NCBI GenBank assembly: GCA_947496555.1
Contig: CANMDH010000012.1
Span: 52,580 to 116,579, forward strand
Length of the DNA stretch: 64,000 nucleotides
Reading direction: 5' to 3'
Origin: an uncultured Aquimarina sp.
GTDB lineage: Bacteria; Bacteroidota; Bacteroidia; Flavobacteriales; Flavobacteriaceae
Under the pieces are notes generated by a model. It saw nothing but the letters and a program-made list of their open reading frames with translations, was not told the DNA's origin and did no database searches. Each line of letters begins with the position of its first letter. The stretch's first letter is position 1. This document shows positions 9,401 to 17,270 of this stretch, in pieces. A program made the position numbers and the translations under genes.

Positions 9401-9850
9401 ATGAAATTCAAACCTAAATCAGATATTTATAAGAAGAAAGTACAGGATAGTTTTGATCGTCAAAATTTCATGAAGTTAATCAATGCAAAGTTGGTTGACC
9501 TACAACCAGGTTTTTGTGAGATTCATGTGCCTTATGATGAAAATTTAACACAACAACACGGTTTTTTTCATGCGGGTGTTATTAGCACAGTTGCAGATAA
9601 TACTGCCGGTTATGCTGCATTTTCATTAATGGAGGAAAATTCATCAGTATTAACAGTAGAGTTTAAAATTAATCTTATTTCACCTGGCGATGGTGAACTC
9701 TTAATTGGGAAATCCAACGTGCTAAAAAATGGCAGAACTTTAACCATTTGTAAATCAGAAGTTTTTGTGATAAAGGATGGAGAAGAGAAACTGTGTGCCG
9801 TTGCACAACTCACATTAATAGAACTAAAAAATAGCCCGGATCAGAAATAA
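9401..9850 (+). CDS. PaaI-type hotdog thioesterase
   Basis: 149 aa from the ATG at 9401; an in-frame TTG at 9344 would add 19 poorly conserved residues. The hotdog signature QQHGFFHAGVISTVADNTAG is present, followed by VEFKINLISPG and a C-terminal CAVAQLTLI strand. PaaI-like enzymes hydrolyse acyl-CoA thioesters in the cytoplasm, with the conserved His-Gly and Asp near the active site. The preferred acyl group is unknown. It lies 15 bp before the next gene, probably an operon. Confidence 0.8.
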   Translation: MKFKPKSDIYKKKVQDSFDRQNFMKLINAKLVDLQPGFCEIHVPYDENLTQQHGFFHAGVISTVADNTAGYAAFSLMEENSSVLTVEFKINLISPGDGELLIGKSNVLKNGRTLTICKSEVFVIKDGEEKLCAVAQLTLIELKNSPDQK

Positions 9851-9864
9851 AACAAGGCAGAAAC

Positions 9865-10275
9865 ATGGAACAACATAGACAACTCACTGATTCAGAATTT
9901 GAAAAGCAATTTGCCAATGGAGACTTAGATCCAGTATTATTCTGCCATGAAGCGCATTTACGCCTGGCCTGGATTTACATAAACAAATATGGAGAAGACA
10001 CAGCATGTGAGACTATTTGTGATCAAATTCTAAATTTTGCCACCAAACATGGGAATCCCGGGAAATTTAATAAAACTGTCACCATTGCAGCTATTAAAGC
10101 AGTCAATCATTTCATACAAAAATCAAATTCAACCAATTTCATAGGTTTTATTCAAGAGTTTCCAAGGTTAAAATATAATTTTAAAGAACTACTTGATTTT
10201 CATTATGGTTTTGATATTTTCAATTCTGAATCTGCAAAAAAAGAATATCTAGAACCTGATTTACTTTCGTTTTAA
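9865..10275 (+). CDS. Conserved hypothetical helical protein
   Basis: 136 aa, no signal peptide, mostly helical, with the phrases LFCHEAHLRLAWIYI, HGNPGKFNKTVTIAA and FPRLKYNFKELLDFHYGF. His and Glu residues are clustered (CHEAHLR, KHGNPGKFNKT) in a way that could bind a ligand, but I do not recognise the family. It follows the thioesterase by 14 bp, so the two are probably translated from one mRNA. Confidence 0.65.
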   Translation: MEQHRQLTDSEFEKQFANGDLDPVLFCHEAHLRLAWIYINKYGEDTACETICDQILNFATKHGNPGKFNKTVTIAAIKAVNHFIQKSNSTNFIGFIQEFPRLKYNFKELLDFHYGFDIFNSESAKKEYLEPDLLSF

Positions 10276-10296
10276 AAACGAAAACGGAATAAACTA

Positions 10297-10325
10297 AAAA
10301 AGCACCGATATACACGGCGCTTTTT
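10297..10325. terminator. Bidirectional terminator
   Basis: AAAAAGC..CCG / CGG..GCTTTTT stem between convergent genes. Confidence 0.7.
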
Positions 10326-10351
10326 CACATCTAAATTAATTAACCTATTAC

Positions 10352-10873
10352 CTATTTAGGCATCACAACGTCACCAATTACATGAATTACGCCGTTTTTG
10401 GCCATTACATCAGTCTTAACAATTTGACTGTAGGTTCCATTTTGATCTTTTAACCAGATCTTACCATCTTTTTGAATTACCTGTAATTTTGCCCCATTAA
10501 GCGTTGTTACTTCGGCCTTTCCATTACCTTTTTTAAGTGCATCCACTACATCACCTGCGGCAAGTTTTCCACTTACTACATGATATGTTAAAATCGATGT
10601 AAGTTTTTCCTTATTAGCAGGTTCTAACAACGAATTCAAGGTCTTTGAATCAATTTTTCCAAATGCATCATTGGTAGGTGCAAATACTGTAAACGGCCCG
10701 TCACCTTTTAAGGCACCAACCAAATCGGCAGCTTTAAGAGCGGTTACCAAAGTAGAGAAATCATCAACAGAAACCGCAACATCTACAATGTCTTTGTTTG
10801 TTTTTTGAGCGGATACAGATTGTGCAAGTAAAAATAAGATAAGCGTTGAAGCAATAAAAACTAACTTTTTCAT
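10352..10873 (-). CDS. Secreted fasciclin (FAS1) domain protein
   Basis: 173 aa with a signal peptide (1-22, ending SVSAQ) and a single FAS1 domain filling the rest. Both FAS1 signatures are seen: H1-like FTVFAPTNDAF near residue 62 and H2-like NGVIHVIGDVVMPK at the C-terminus, with YHVVSGKL between them. FAS1 proteins mediate adhesion or bind small ligands in the periplasm or at the surface. It is divergent from an ECF sigma/anti-sigma pair whose anti-sigma has an RskA-type domain, which suggests, but does not prove, that it is a regulon member. Confidence 0.88.
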   Translation of the reverse strand: MKKLVFIASTLILFLLAQSVSAQKTNKDIVDVAVSVDDFSTLVTALKAADLVGALKGDGPFTVFAPTNDAFGKIDSKTLNSLLEPANKEKLTSILTYHVVSGKLAAGDVVDALKKGNGKAEVTTLNGAKLQVIQKDGKIWLKDQNGTYSQIVKTDVMAKNGVIHVIGDVVMPK

Positions 10874-10969
10874 GATATTTATTTTAATAATTAAACAATT
10901 TTAAGCGCGCTTTACATCTTCATATACACATGTTTGAATCTTTTGGATGAGGTTAGATCATTTTTTTCT

Positions 10970-10977
10970 TAAATTTG
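10970..10977 (+). promoter_or_regulatory. -7 box TAAATTTG for the sigma/anti-sigma operon
   Basis: TAnnTTTG match 19 bases before the ATG at 10996; it overlaps the alternative TTG start at 10975, favouring the ATG. Confidence 0.4.
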
Positions 10978-10995
10978 AGTAATCCTACCAATAAA

Positions 10996-11550
10996 ATGCA
11001 AGACGATTTAGAGCTTATAAAGCGATTACAAAATCAAGATAGTAATGCACTGTCTGCTATATATGACCGATACTCGGGAGCTCTCTATGGTGTAATTTTG
11101 CGTATTTGCAAAAATGAAGAATGGGCACAGGATTTATTGCAAGAAACTTTTTTAAAAATCTGGCAAAAGTCTAATCAATATGACTGGGAAAAAGGAAAAT
11201 TCTTTACCTGGTCGTATCGAATAGCAAAAAATTTAACGTTAAATGCGCTTCGTAATCCTTCGAAACTCATCCAAAACGAGGATTTAAGTGTATATAGCGA
11301 TAAAGAATTAGATGAACCAGAACAGGATATATTAGAATTAAATGGTTCGCTAAAGAAATTAGAACCTCATCATCAAAGGGCATTAGAACTGGTTTATTTT
11401 AATGGGCTTACACATCGTGAAGCACACAAAGAGATGGATGTGCCCCTAGGGACATTCAAATCTTACATAAAGCAAGCTTTAAAAAAGCTAAGGGAAACCT
11501 ATCAAAAAGAACTCTTTTTGTTTTGGATAATAATTGAGAAGATGATATAA
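10996..11550 (+). CDS. ECF RNA polymerase sigma factor
   Basis: 184 aa from the ATG at 10996 (a TTG seven codons upstream is also possible). Region 2 shows WAQDLLQETFLKIWQ and the following TWSYRIAKN; region 4 shows HHQRALELVYFNGLTH and the helix-turn-helix VPLGTFKSYIKQALKKLRE. It directs RNA polymerase to a special promoter set. Its stop codon overlaps the ATG of the anti-sigma gene (TAATG), which predicts translational coupling and near-equal amounts of both proteins. Confidence 0.9.
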   Translation: MQDDLELIKRLQNQDSNALSAIYDRYSGALYGVILRICKNEEWAQDLLQETFLKIWQKSNQYDWEKGKFFTWSYRIAKNLTLNALRNPSKLIQNEDLSVYSDKELDEPEQDILELNGSLKKLEPHHQRALELVYFNGLTHREAHKEMDVPLGTFKSYIKQALKKLRETYQKELFLFWIIIEKMI

Positions 11551-12338
11551 TGGACAGGAATTCTATAAAAGATACAGGAATATTAGAGCAATATCTGCTT
11601 GGTGAACTTTCAGAAGATCAGCGTATCGAGGTTGAAAACATTTTGAAAGAAGATCAGGAGCTACGTGAATATTTCTATAAAATAGAAGATGATTTTGAGA
11701 AGTTGGCAATGGAAAATGCTATTTCCCCTCCTACCTATATAAAAAAATCATTACTCAATTCTATTAGCGAAAAAAAACAAATTACAACAGATAAAGATGT
11801 TATCCCTATTAATAAAAAAAGTCAACACTCTATCTATTTGGCGATAGCTGCCAGTCTGGCTTTACTTTTTATAGTAAGTTCGGGATGGTTGTATAATCAA
11901 TGGCAGAACTCACAAAACAACCTTCAAATCGTAACTGAAGAAACCTTAGATTTACGCAACCGCATTGTTGTTCTTGAGGAAAACCTAAAAGAAACTAATA
12001 CCTGGTATACCGCAATTAATAATCCAAATACAATTCAGTTAGTTCTTCAGGGAAATCAAATATCTCCCAGTTCTAAGGCCATCACATATGTTAATCATAA
12101 AGACAAAACTGTAATTCTCAATTCTAAAGGACTTGCCGAACTCGAAACCAACAAAACCTACCAAATGTGGGCCGATGTAGATGGCGAAATGATTGATATG
12201 GGCGTTATTCCTGCTGATAAAGAAATGATAGCTATGAAATATATAGAAAATGCCGAATCTATCAATATAACTATCGAACCTGCCGGAGGAAATGATCATC
12301 CCACTGTTGAACAATTGATTTCTAATGTATTATTATAA
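11550..12338 (+). CDS. Anti-sigma factor, RskA-type C-terminal domain
   Basis: 262 aa. A cytoplasmic N-terminal sigma-binding part (LEQYLLGELSEDQRIEVENI) is followed by one transmembrane helix (about 92-112), a short coiled coil and a periplasmic RskA-like domain (NKTYQMWADVDGEM and a C-terminal INITIEPAGGNDHP). It should hold the upstream ECF sigma factor at the inner membrane until a signal is sensed. The canonical HxxxCxxC zinc motif is absent, as in many RskA-type proteins. It overlaps the sigma gene by one base. Confidence 0.87.
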   Translation: MDRNSIKDTGILEQYLLGELSEDQRIEVENILKEDQELREYFYKIEDDFEKLAMENAISPPTYIKKSLLNSISEKKQITTDKDVIPINKKSQHSIYLAIAASLALLFIVSSGWLYNQWQNSQNNLQIVTEETLDLRNRIVVLEENLKETNTWYTAINNPNTIQLVLQGNQISPSSKAITYVNHKDKTVILNSKGLAELETNKTYQMWADVDGEMIDMGVIPADKEMIAMKYIENAESINITIEPAGGNDHPTVEQLISNVLL

Positions 12339-12340
12339 AT

Positions 12341-12799
12341 ATGATCTTCAGAAAAGCAACTCAAAAAGATCTTCCCACTATCATAAAAATGATAGCCGAT
12401 GATGCTTTGGGTAAAACCAGAGAAAATTATCAAGATCCACTGCCTAATGAATATCTTGAAGCTTTTGAGAACATCAACTCAGATCCGAACCAAGAATTAA
12501 TAGTTGTAGAGAATATCAACTCTGATATACTTGGGACTTTACAATTATCTTTCATTCAATATTTAACGTACCAAGGAGGGATAAGGGCACAAATTGAAGC
12601 TGTTAGAATTAGAAAAGATCAAAGAGGAAAAGGAATCGGACAAAAAATGTTTGAATGGGCCATACAGCGTGCTCAACAAAAAGGGGCTCATTTGCTTCAG
12701 CTTACTACCGATAAAAAACGTCCCGAAGCAATCAAATTCTATGAAAAACTAGGTTTTAAAGCCACTCACGAAGGAATGAAGCTTCATTTTGATCTTTAA
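12341..12799 (+). CDS. GNAT-family N-acetyltransferase
   Basis: 152 aa, a single GNAT domain. The acetyl-CoA binding motif A reads VRIRKDQRGKGIGQKM near residue 88, and motif B reads FYEKLGFKATHEGM near the end. It starts 3 bp after the anti-sigma stop codon, so it is likely part of that operon. The acceptor substrate (small amine or protein) is unknown. Confidence 0.88.
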   Translation: MIFRKATQKDLPTIIKMIADDALGKTRENYQDPLPNEYLEAFENINSDPNQELIVVENINSDILGTLQLSFIQYLTYQGGIRAQIEAVRIRKDQRGKGIGQKMFEWAIQRAQQKGAHLLQLTTDKKRPEAIKFYEKLGFKATHEGMKLHFDL

Positions 12800-12971
12800 C
12801 CCGGATTATGCAATTGAAAATCTATTATAGCCTGAAACTGCTTCAAAACCTGCTGCTTTGCTACATTTTCAAGTTTCACCATAGCGATGCTATGCTAAAA
12901 ATTGGAAAATGTCAGGTTTTATTGCATTTTCAACCCTCATTACGAAGTTCTATTGCATAATCCAGGGTTAA
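12796..12971. repeat. MITE-like palindromic element, copy 1
   Basis: About 176 bp bounded by terminal inverted repeats: left TTAACCCGGATTATGCAATT and right its imperfect complement ending ATAATCCAGGGTTAA. A second copy in reverse orientation lies at 14765-14940; inner blocks such as GAAACTGCTTCAAAA and ATAGCG.TGCTATGCTA are shared. No coding sequence is visible inside. It overlaps the last bases of the GNAT gene. Confidence 0.7.
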
Positions 12972-13041
12972 TTTTATCAAAATCTTATAATTTCATTTCG
13001 TAATAATAATTACCTTCCCAAGGAATCAGTCAAAATCCATT

Positions 13042-13971
13042 ATGAAAAAAAATATCTTCCTCCTATTTGTTATCGTTATACAATGCATGACCGGTCAGGA
13101 AAAAAATCTGGTACATCCTTTCTTACCAGAAATCATTACAAAGTTTCCAACGGTAAGAGATTTTACTATGTCTCCTAATGAAAATGAAATCTACTTTACC
13201 GCCCAGGGCTATGCTGGTGAACTTTCAACCATAATAAAGGTCGTTAAAAAGGATAATGAATGGTCTGCTCCACAGGTTGCTCCTTTTTCGGGTCAATACG
13301 CAGACCTAGAACCTATGTTCTCTCCCGATGGGTTGAGATTGTTTTTTGTTTCAAATCGACCAAATGCATTCACTACAAATGAGAAAAAGAATCATGACAT
13401 TTGGTATATCGAGCGATCTACTATAAATGACGATTGGTCGATTCCAAAAAATTTGGGTAGCCCTATTAATACCGAAGGAGATGAATTTTATCCATCTATA
13501 GCGAAAAATGGAAATCTGTATTATACAAGCACGGCATCTTCGTCCAAAGGAAAAGATGATATTTTTGTAAGTAAGTTCGAAAATAACATATATTCTGAAC
13601 CCATTTCATTATCTGAAGCCATTAATTCTGAAGGGTATGAATACAATTCTTATATCTCGTCTGATGAATCCTTCTTAATTTTTGGTGGTTATAAGCGAAA
13701 AGATGGATTAGGTAGTGGAGATTTATACATCTCCTATAAGGATAAAGAAGGAAATTGGTCCAAAGCTGAAAATCTTACAAAAATCAACTCTGATAAAATG
13801 GATTATTGCCCTTTTTATGACTCCAAAACACAAACACTTTACTTTACCAGTAAAAGAAACGTGATAAAAGAAGACACTAAAAAAACCAAAAATCTACAAC
13901 AACTACTGGAAGTTATGAACTCCTACGAAAACGGTTTAAGTAGGATTTATAGTATATCGATTAAATTATAA
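13042..13971 (+). CDS. Exported PD40 (TolB-like) beta-propeller protein
   Basis: 309 aa with a signal peptide (1-18). WD40-like PD40 repeats recur about every 50 residues: MSPNENEIYFTAQGY, MFSPDGLRLFFVSNRP, YPSIAKNGNLYYTST, SYISSDESFLIFGGYK and PFYDSKTQTLYFTSKR, consistent with a five- or six-bladed propeller. Such proteins act as scaffolds in the periplasm or outer membrane. No enzymatic domain is attached. The gene lies between two inverted copies of the MITE-like repeat. Confidence 0.75.
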   Translation: MKKNIFLLFVIVIQCMTGQEKNLVHPFLPEIITKFPTVRDFTMSPNENEIYFTAQGYAGELSTIIKVVKKDNEWSAPQVAPFSGQYADLEPMFSPDGLRLFFVSNRPNAFTTNEKKNHDIWYIERSTINDDWSIPKNLGSPINTEGDEFYPSIAKNGNLYYTSTASSSKGKDDIFVSKFENNIYSEPISLSEAINSEGYEYNSYISSDESFLIFGGYKRKDGLGSGDLYISYKDKEGNWSKAENLTKINSDKMDYCPFYDSKTQTLYFTSKRNVIKEDTKKTKNLQQLLEVMNSYENGLSRIYSISIKL

Positions 13972-14015
13972 TTCAATTTTATGATTATCCGTAATATGTA
14001 ATCATGTAATTCTTT

Positions 14016-14132
14016 AGCGTCATTCCGAACCTGCCTGCATTACCGCAGGTAGGCAGGTTTATTTCGGAATCTCATTTCGTTCATAAACAATCAGTTATAA
14101 TGAGAACCTGAAACGAGTTCAGGTTGACGATT
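14016..14132. repeat. Double-hairpin intergenic repeat
   Basis: Two palindromes in tandem: AACCTGCCT / AGGCAGGTT (14028-14059) nested inside ATTCCGA / TCGGAAT, then AACCTGAA / TTCAGGTT (14105-14125). This CGTCATTCCGAAC-type element is a frequent dispersed repeat of flavobacterial intergenic DNA. Confidence 0.6.
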
Positions 14133-14231
14133 ATGGTATATGATATATTACGGGTATTCAATTTCAATTTTATCTCTCATTTTTAACAACACCTTATTCA
14201 ATTTTTAGTACCAAAGAACATTTCTAATTTG

Positions 14232-14239
14232 TATTTTTG
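14232..14239 (+). promoter_or_regulatory. -7 box TATTTTTG
   Basis: TAnnTTTG match 29 bases before the ATG at 14261; it overlaps the in-frame TTG at 14237. Confidence 0.45.
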
Positions 14240-14260
14240 CACGAAATTCCTACGGTGTTG

Positions 14261-14647
14261 ATGAGAGTACTATTCTCTATACTATTATTTTCTGCTTTCG
14301 CCATACGTCCAGCTATGGAAATCAGCACGGTTATGTATTACCAACTCAACATTGATTATATCGTAGAAAAATACTGTGTTAATAAAGAACGCCCCAAACT
14401 TAATTGTAACGGGAAATGTTACTTAATGAGCCAGATGAAGGCCAAAACACAGCCCTCTAAAGAAAAATCGGATACTATTATCATCGTTGAAGCTTTTATT
14501 CCTCTTTTCTTCCAGGAAAATTCGATCCAAATAAAAAACACAAATCCTTTTGTTGCAGAACAATCTCCAAATTGGAAAATAAAGTATCTTCACTTAAAAA
14601 CTATTTCGAAAGACATTGATCACCCTCCTGAACATCTACTTTCTTAA
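14261..14647 (+). CDS. Small protein with CxxNKxRPxxxCNGKC motif
   Basis: 128 aa from the ATG at 14261. A hydrophobic N-terminus (1-20) is followed by a compact conserved segment, YCVNKERPKLNCNGKCYLM, with three cysteines in 13 residues, then a polar C-terminus ending in DHPPEHLLS. The segment looks like a metal-binding or disulfide motif. I know it only as a conserved hypothetical that often precedes TonB receptor genes in flavobacteria (family memory, not checked). Here it precedes a TonB receptor and a PepSY protein, which fits a role in metal uptake. Confidence 0.65.
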   Translation: MRVLFSILLFSAFAIRPAMEISTVMYYQLNIDYIVEKYCVNKERPKLNCNGKCYLMSQMKAKTQPSKEKSDTIIIVEAFIPLFFQENSIQIKNTNPFVAEQSPNWKIKYLHLKTISKDIDHPPEHLLS

Positions 14648-14764
14648 TTAATTACAACATTTTTTTTGAATTCAAGTATGAATAGACTACTTCATGTTTA
14701 TCCATAAGGTTGTAATGATCAGAAATCAAGTTTTAAAAGTAAAAAACTAGGACAATCCTCTTTG

Positions 14765-14940
14765 TTAAACCCAGATTATGTATTAGAACTTCGTTATGAA
14801 GCTCTAAAATACAATGAAATATAATGTTTCATCAAATGTAGCATAGCACCGCTACGGTTAATTTGAGAAACATAACAAAGTGATCTATTTTGAAGCAGTT
14901 TGGAGCTGTAGTAGATTTTCTAATGCATAATCCAGGTTAA
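14765..14940. repeat. MITE-like palindromic element, copy 2 (inverted relative to copy 1)
   Basis: Left end TTAAACCCAGATTATGTATT, right end TAATGCATAATCCAGGTTAA. Read on the minus strand it aligns along its length with 12796-12971 with scattered substitutions, so the two form an inverted pair 1.8 kb apart. It fills most of the 336-bp gap before the TonB receptor gene. Confidence 0.7.
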
Positions 14941-14983
14941 AATACAACAAAAGAGGAGCTGTCACTATAATTCATTATAAAAA

Positions 14984-17131
14984 ATGAAACAATATATTTA
15001 TGCCCTTTTATTAGTGGCATCACAAATACTGTCTGCTCAAGAAGTATATAGGAAAAAAACCGATAGTATTCCTTCTGAAGAAATGCTAGAAGAGGTTTTG
15101 GTTACCTCGGCTAATAGAGAACTACAAAAACGCTCTGAAGTACCAGGATCCATTGCCATTATTAATGCAAAAACAATTAAAGAAACCAAAGCATTCGGAA
15201 TCGATCAATTGGTAAACCAGGTGCCGGGAGTTTTTATGTCTACATCAAGAGCCGCCAGTAATGAACAACATTTTATGGCGGTGCGCTCCCCTATTTCAAC
15301 AAAAGCATTGTTTTTGTATCTGGAAGATGGCCTGCAAATCAGACCAACTTCTGTGTTTAATCATAACGCCTTATTAGAAATGAACGATATTTCCTATGGC
15401 CGTGTAGAGGTCCTAAAGGGACCAGCATCAAGTACCTATGGAAGTGAGGCTATAGGTGGAAGTTTTAATTTCATTACCAAAAAACCTTCCAAAAAACTGA
15501 GTGGAACCGTCGGTTTTCAAACCAATGATTTGGGCCTTACCCGGTATGAGTTTGAAGTGTCTGATCAACCAGGTAAAAAATTTGGTTTTTACCTGGGAGG
15601 GCACTACGCAGATCGTCAAGATGGCCCCATCGAACATAGTGATTATGAAAAAACCGCCATCACCTTCAAAACGGTATATAATATTAATGAGTCCACAAAT
15701 TGGACTGCGGTTATAGATATCGTAGACTATCGATCAGATATGTCAGGCTCTTTGAGCGAAGCCGATTATACCGGGGGTAATTATGAGAGTGATCAAACCT
15801 TTACCGAAAGAGAAGCGCTGGCTTTCAGAATAAGAAACACCTTTGATAAATTTTGGAATGATCGTAATAAAACTTCCTTTAATTTTATAGTAAGGGATAA
15901 TCGCATGGATCAAAATCCATCCTACCGAATCAGACAATTTAGAAACCAGGGGCAATTAACCGGTTTTGGATCTGGAGAAGTCAATTCTAATCAGTTTAGA
16001 AGTTTTGTTGGGTTAATTCAGCATAAACTAGACTTTGATTTTGCAAATTCTTCCTTAATTGTTGGGGCAACGGCAGATTATTCTCCTCAAGAATATATTT
16101 CAGAAACCACCGATATATTTGTAGATACTGAAACAGGTAGAAATACCGGTTTTAGGATTAACTCGGGTGATTTTATTCTGAATTATGAAGCCGATATATT
16201 TAATTATGCAGGATTCTTTCAATATGAAATATCTCCAGTTGATGCGCTAAAAGTAACCGCGGCGTTGCGATACGATGGTTTTGAATATGATTACGATAAT
16301 CTTGCCGACGGAATTGTAGGCGTAGATGATGCCGTTGATAATTTTAACAATCTTACTCCTAAACTCGGCCTTAATTACAACTTTACCGACAGATCTGGAG
16401 TTTACGTCAATTATTCTCAAGGGTTTACTCCACCACAAGTTTCTACATTATATCGTAACCGAAATGAGCTACGCGGAATAAAACCAAGTCGTTATCACAA
16501 CTACGAAATTGGTGGATATGTTGCTTCTTCTTCGAAATTAAAATTAGATGCTGCCGTGTATCTTCTTGAGGGAGAAAATACATTGATCACATTACGAGAT
16601 GAAAATGACAATTTCTTTAACACTAATGCCGGTAAGACAAGATCTTATGGGGTAGAATATGGTGTTACCTGGATGCCAATAAAAGCCATATCAATAACGC
16701 ATAATGGTAGTTACGCTATGCATCAATACATAGAGTTTTTTGATCGAGGGGTTGATTATTCTGATACCGATAGAGAAACAGCTCCCAACTTATTAGGTAC
16801 CTCTTTGATTACTTATCGTAAAAACTTCAATCAAGATCTAGGTTTTAGCATTACAGCAGAACATGAACTGGTTGGTGAATACAATACCAGTTTTGAAGGA
16901 CAAGTAGAAAATGAAGATGGTTCTATGGAAACAGCAACTTATGACGGTCACAATGTTTTCAACCTTCGAGCAAATGTAAGCTATAAAAGGTTTGAAGTAT
17001 GGGGACATGCTCTTAATATTTTTGACGAATTGTATGCGGCACGAGCTTCTTTTAATCGATTCAGAGGAGAAAACAGTTTTACCATTGGTAATCCGATCGC
17101 TTTTCACTTTGGAGCTAGATATAATTTTTAA
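14984..17131 (+). CDS. TonB-dependent outer-membrane receptor
   Basis: 715 aa. Signal peptide 1-18, a TonB-box-like segment (EEVLVTSANR), a plug domain (about 50-160, VPGSIAIINAKTI then GRVEVLKGPASSTYGSEAIGG) and a 22-strand barrel ending in the aromatic GARYNF. There is no N-terminal carboxypeptidase-like domain and no SusD partner, so this is a siderophore- or metal-type receptor rather than a SusC glycan importer. The adjacent PepSY protein, typical of ferric-reductase-like partners, points to iron or another metal chelate. The ligand itself cannot be read from sequence. Confidence 0.92.
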   Translation: MKQYIYALLLVASQILSAQEVYRKKTDSIPSEEMLEEVLVTSANRELQKRSEVPGSIAIINAKTIKETKAFGIDQLVNQVPGVFMSTSRAASNEQHFMAVRSPISTKALFLYLEDGLQIRPTSVFNHNALLEMNDISYGRVEVLKGPASSTYGSEAIGGSFNFITKKPSKKLSGTVGFQTNDLGLTRYEFEVSDQPGKKFGFYLGGHYADRQDGPIEHSDYEKTAITFKTVYNINESTNWTAVIDIVDYRSDMSGSLSEADYTGGNYESDQTFTEREALAFRIRNTFDKFWNDRNKTSFNFIVRDNRMDQNPSYRIRQFRNQGQLTGFGSGEVNSNQFRSFVGLIQHKLDFDFANSSLIVGATADYSPQEYISETTDIFVDTETGRNTGFRINSGDFILNYEADIFNYAGFFQYEISPVDALKVTAALRYDGFEYDYDNLADGIVGVDDAVDNFNNLTPKLGLNYNFTDRSGVYVNYSQGFTPPQVSTLYRNRNELRGIKPSRYHNYEIGGYVASSSKLKLDAAVYLLEGENTLITLRDENDNFFNTNAGKTRSYGVEYGVTWMPIKAISITHNGSYAMHQYIEFFDRGVDYSDTDRETAPNLLGTSLITYRKNFNQDLGFSITAEHELVGEYNTSFEGQVENEDGSMETATYDGHNVFNLRANVSYKRFEVWGHALNIFDELYAARASFNRFRGENSFTIGNPIAFHFGARYNF

Positions 17132-17158
17132 AATAATATAGTAGGGTGCGTAAAATTA

Positions 17159-17231
17159 CTGTCACATTGAGCGTAGTCGAAATGTAACAAACGAAAGGTT
17201 GATTATCTCTCGACTACGCTCGAGATGACAG
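17159..17231. repeat. Dispersed palindromic repeat (GAGCGTAGTCGA type)
   Basis: Nested inverted repeat: CTGTCA / TGACAG outside and GAGCGTAGTCGA / TCGACTACGCTC inside. It lies between the TonB receptor and the PepSY gene and is of a kind often scattered between Bacteroidetes genes; it may attenuate transcription between them. Confidence 0.65.
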
Positions 17232-17270
17232 TAGAGTATTAATAAATAAATTCAACATGAATTTCCGATT

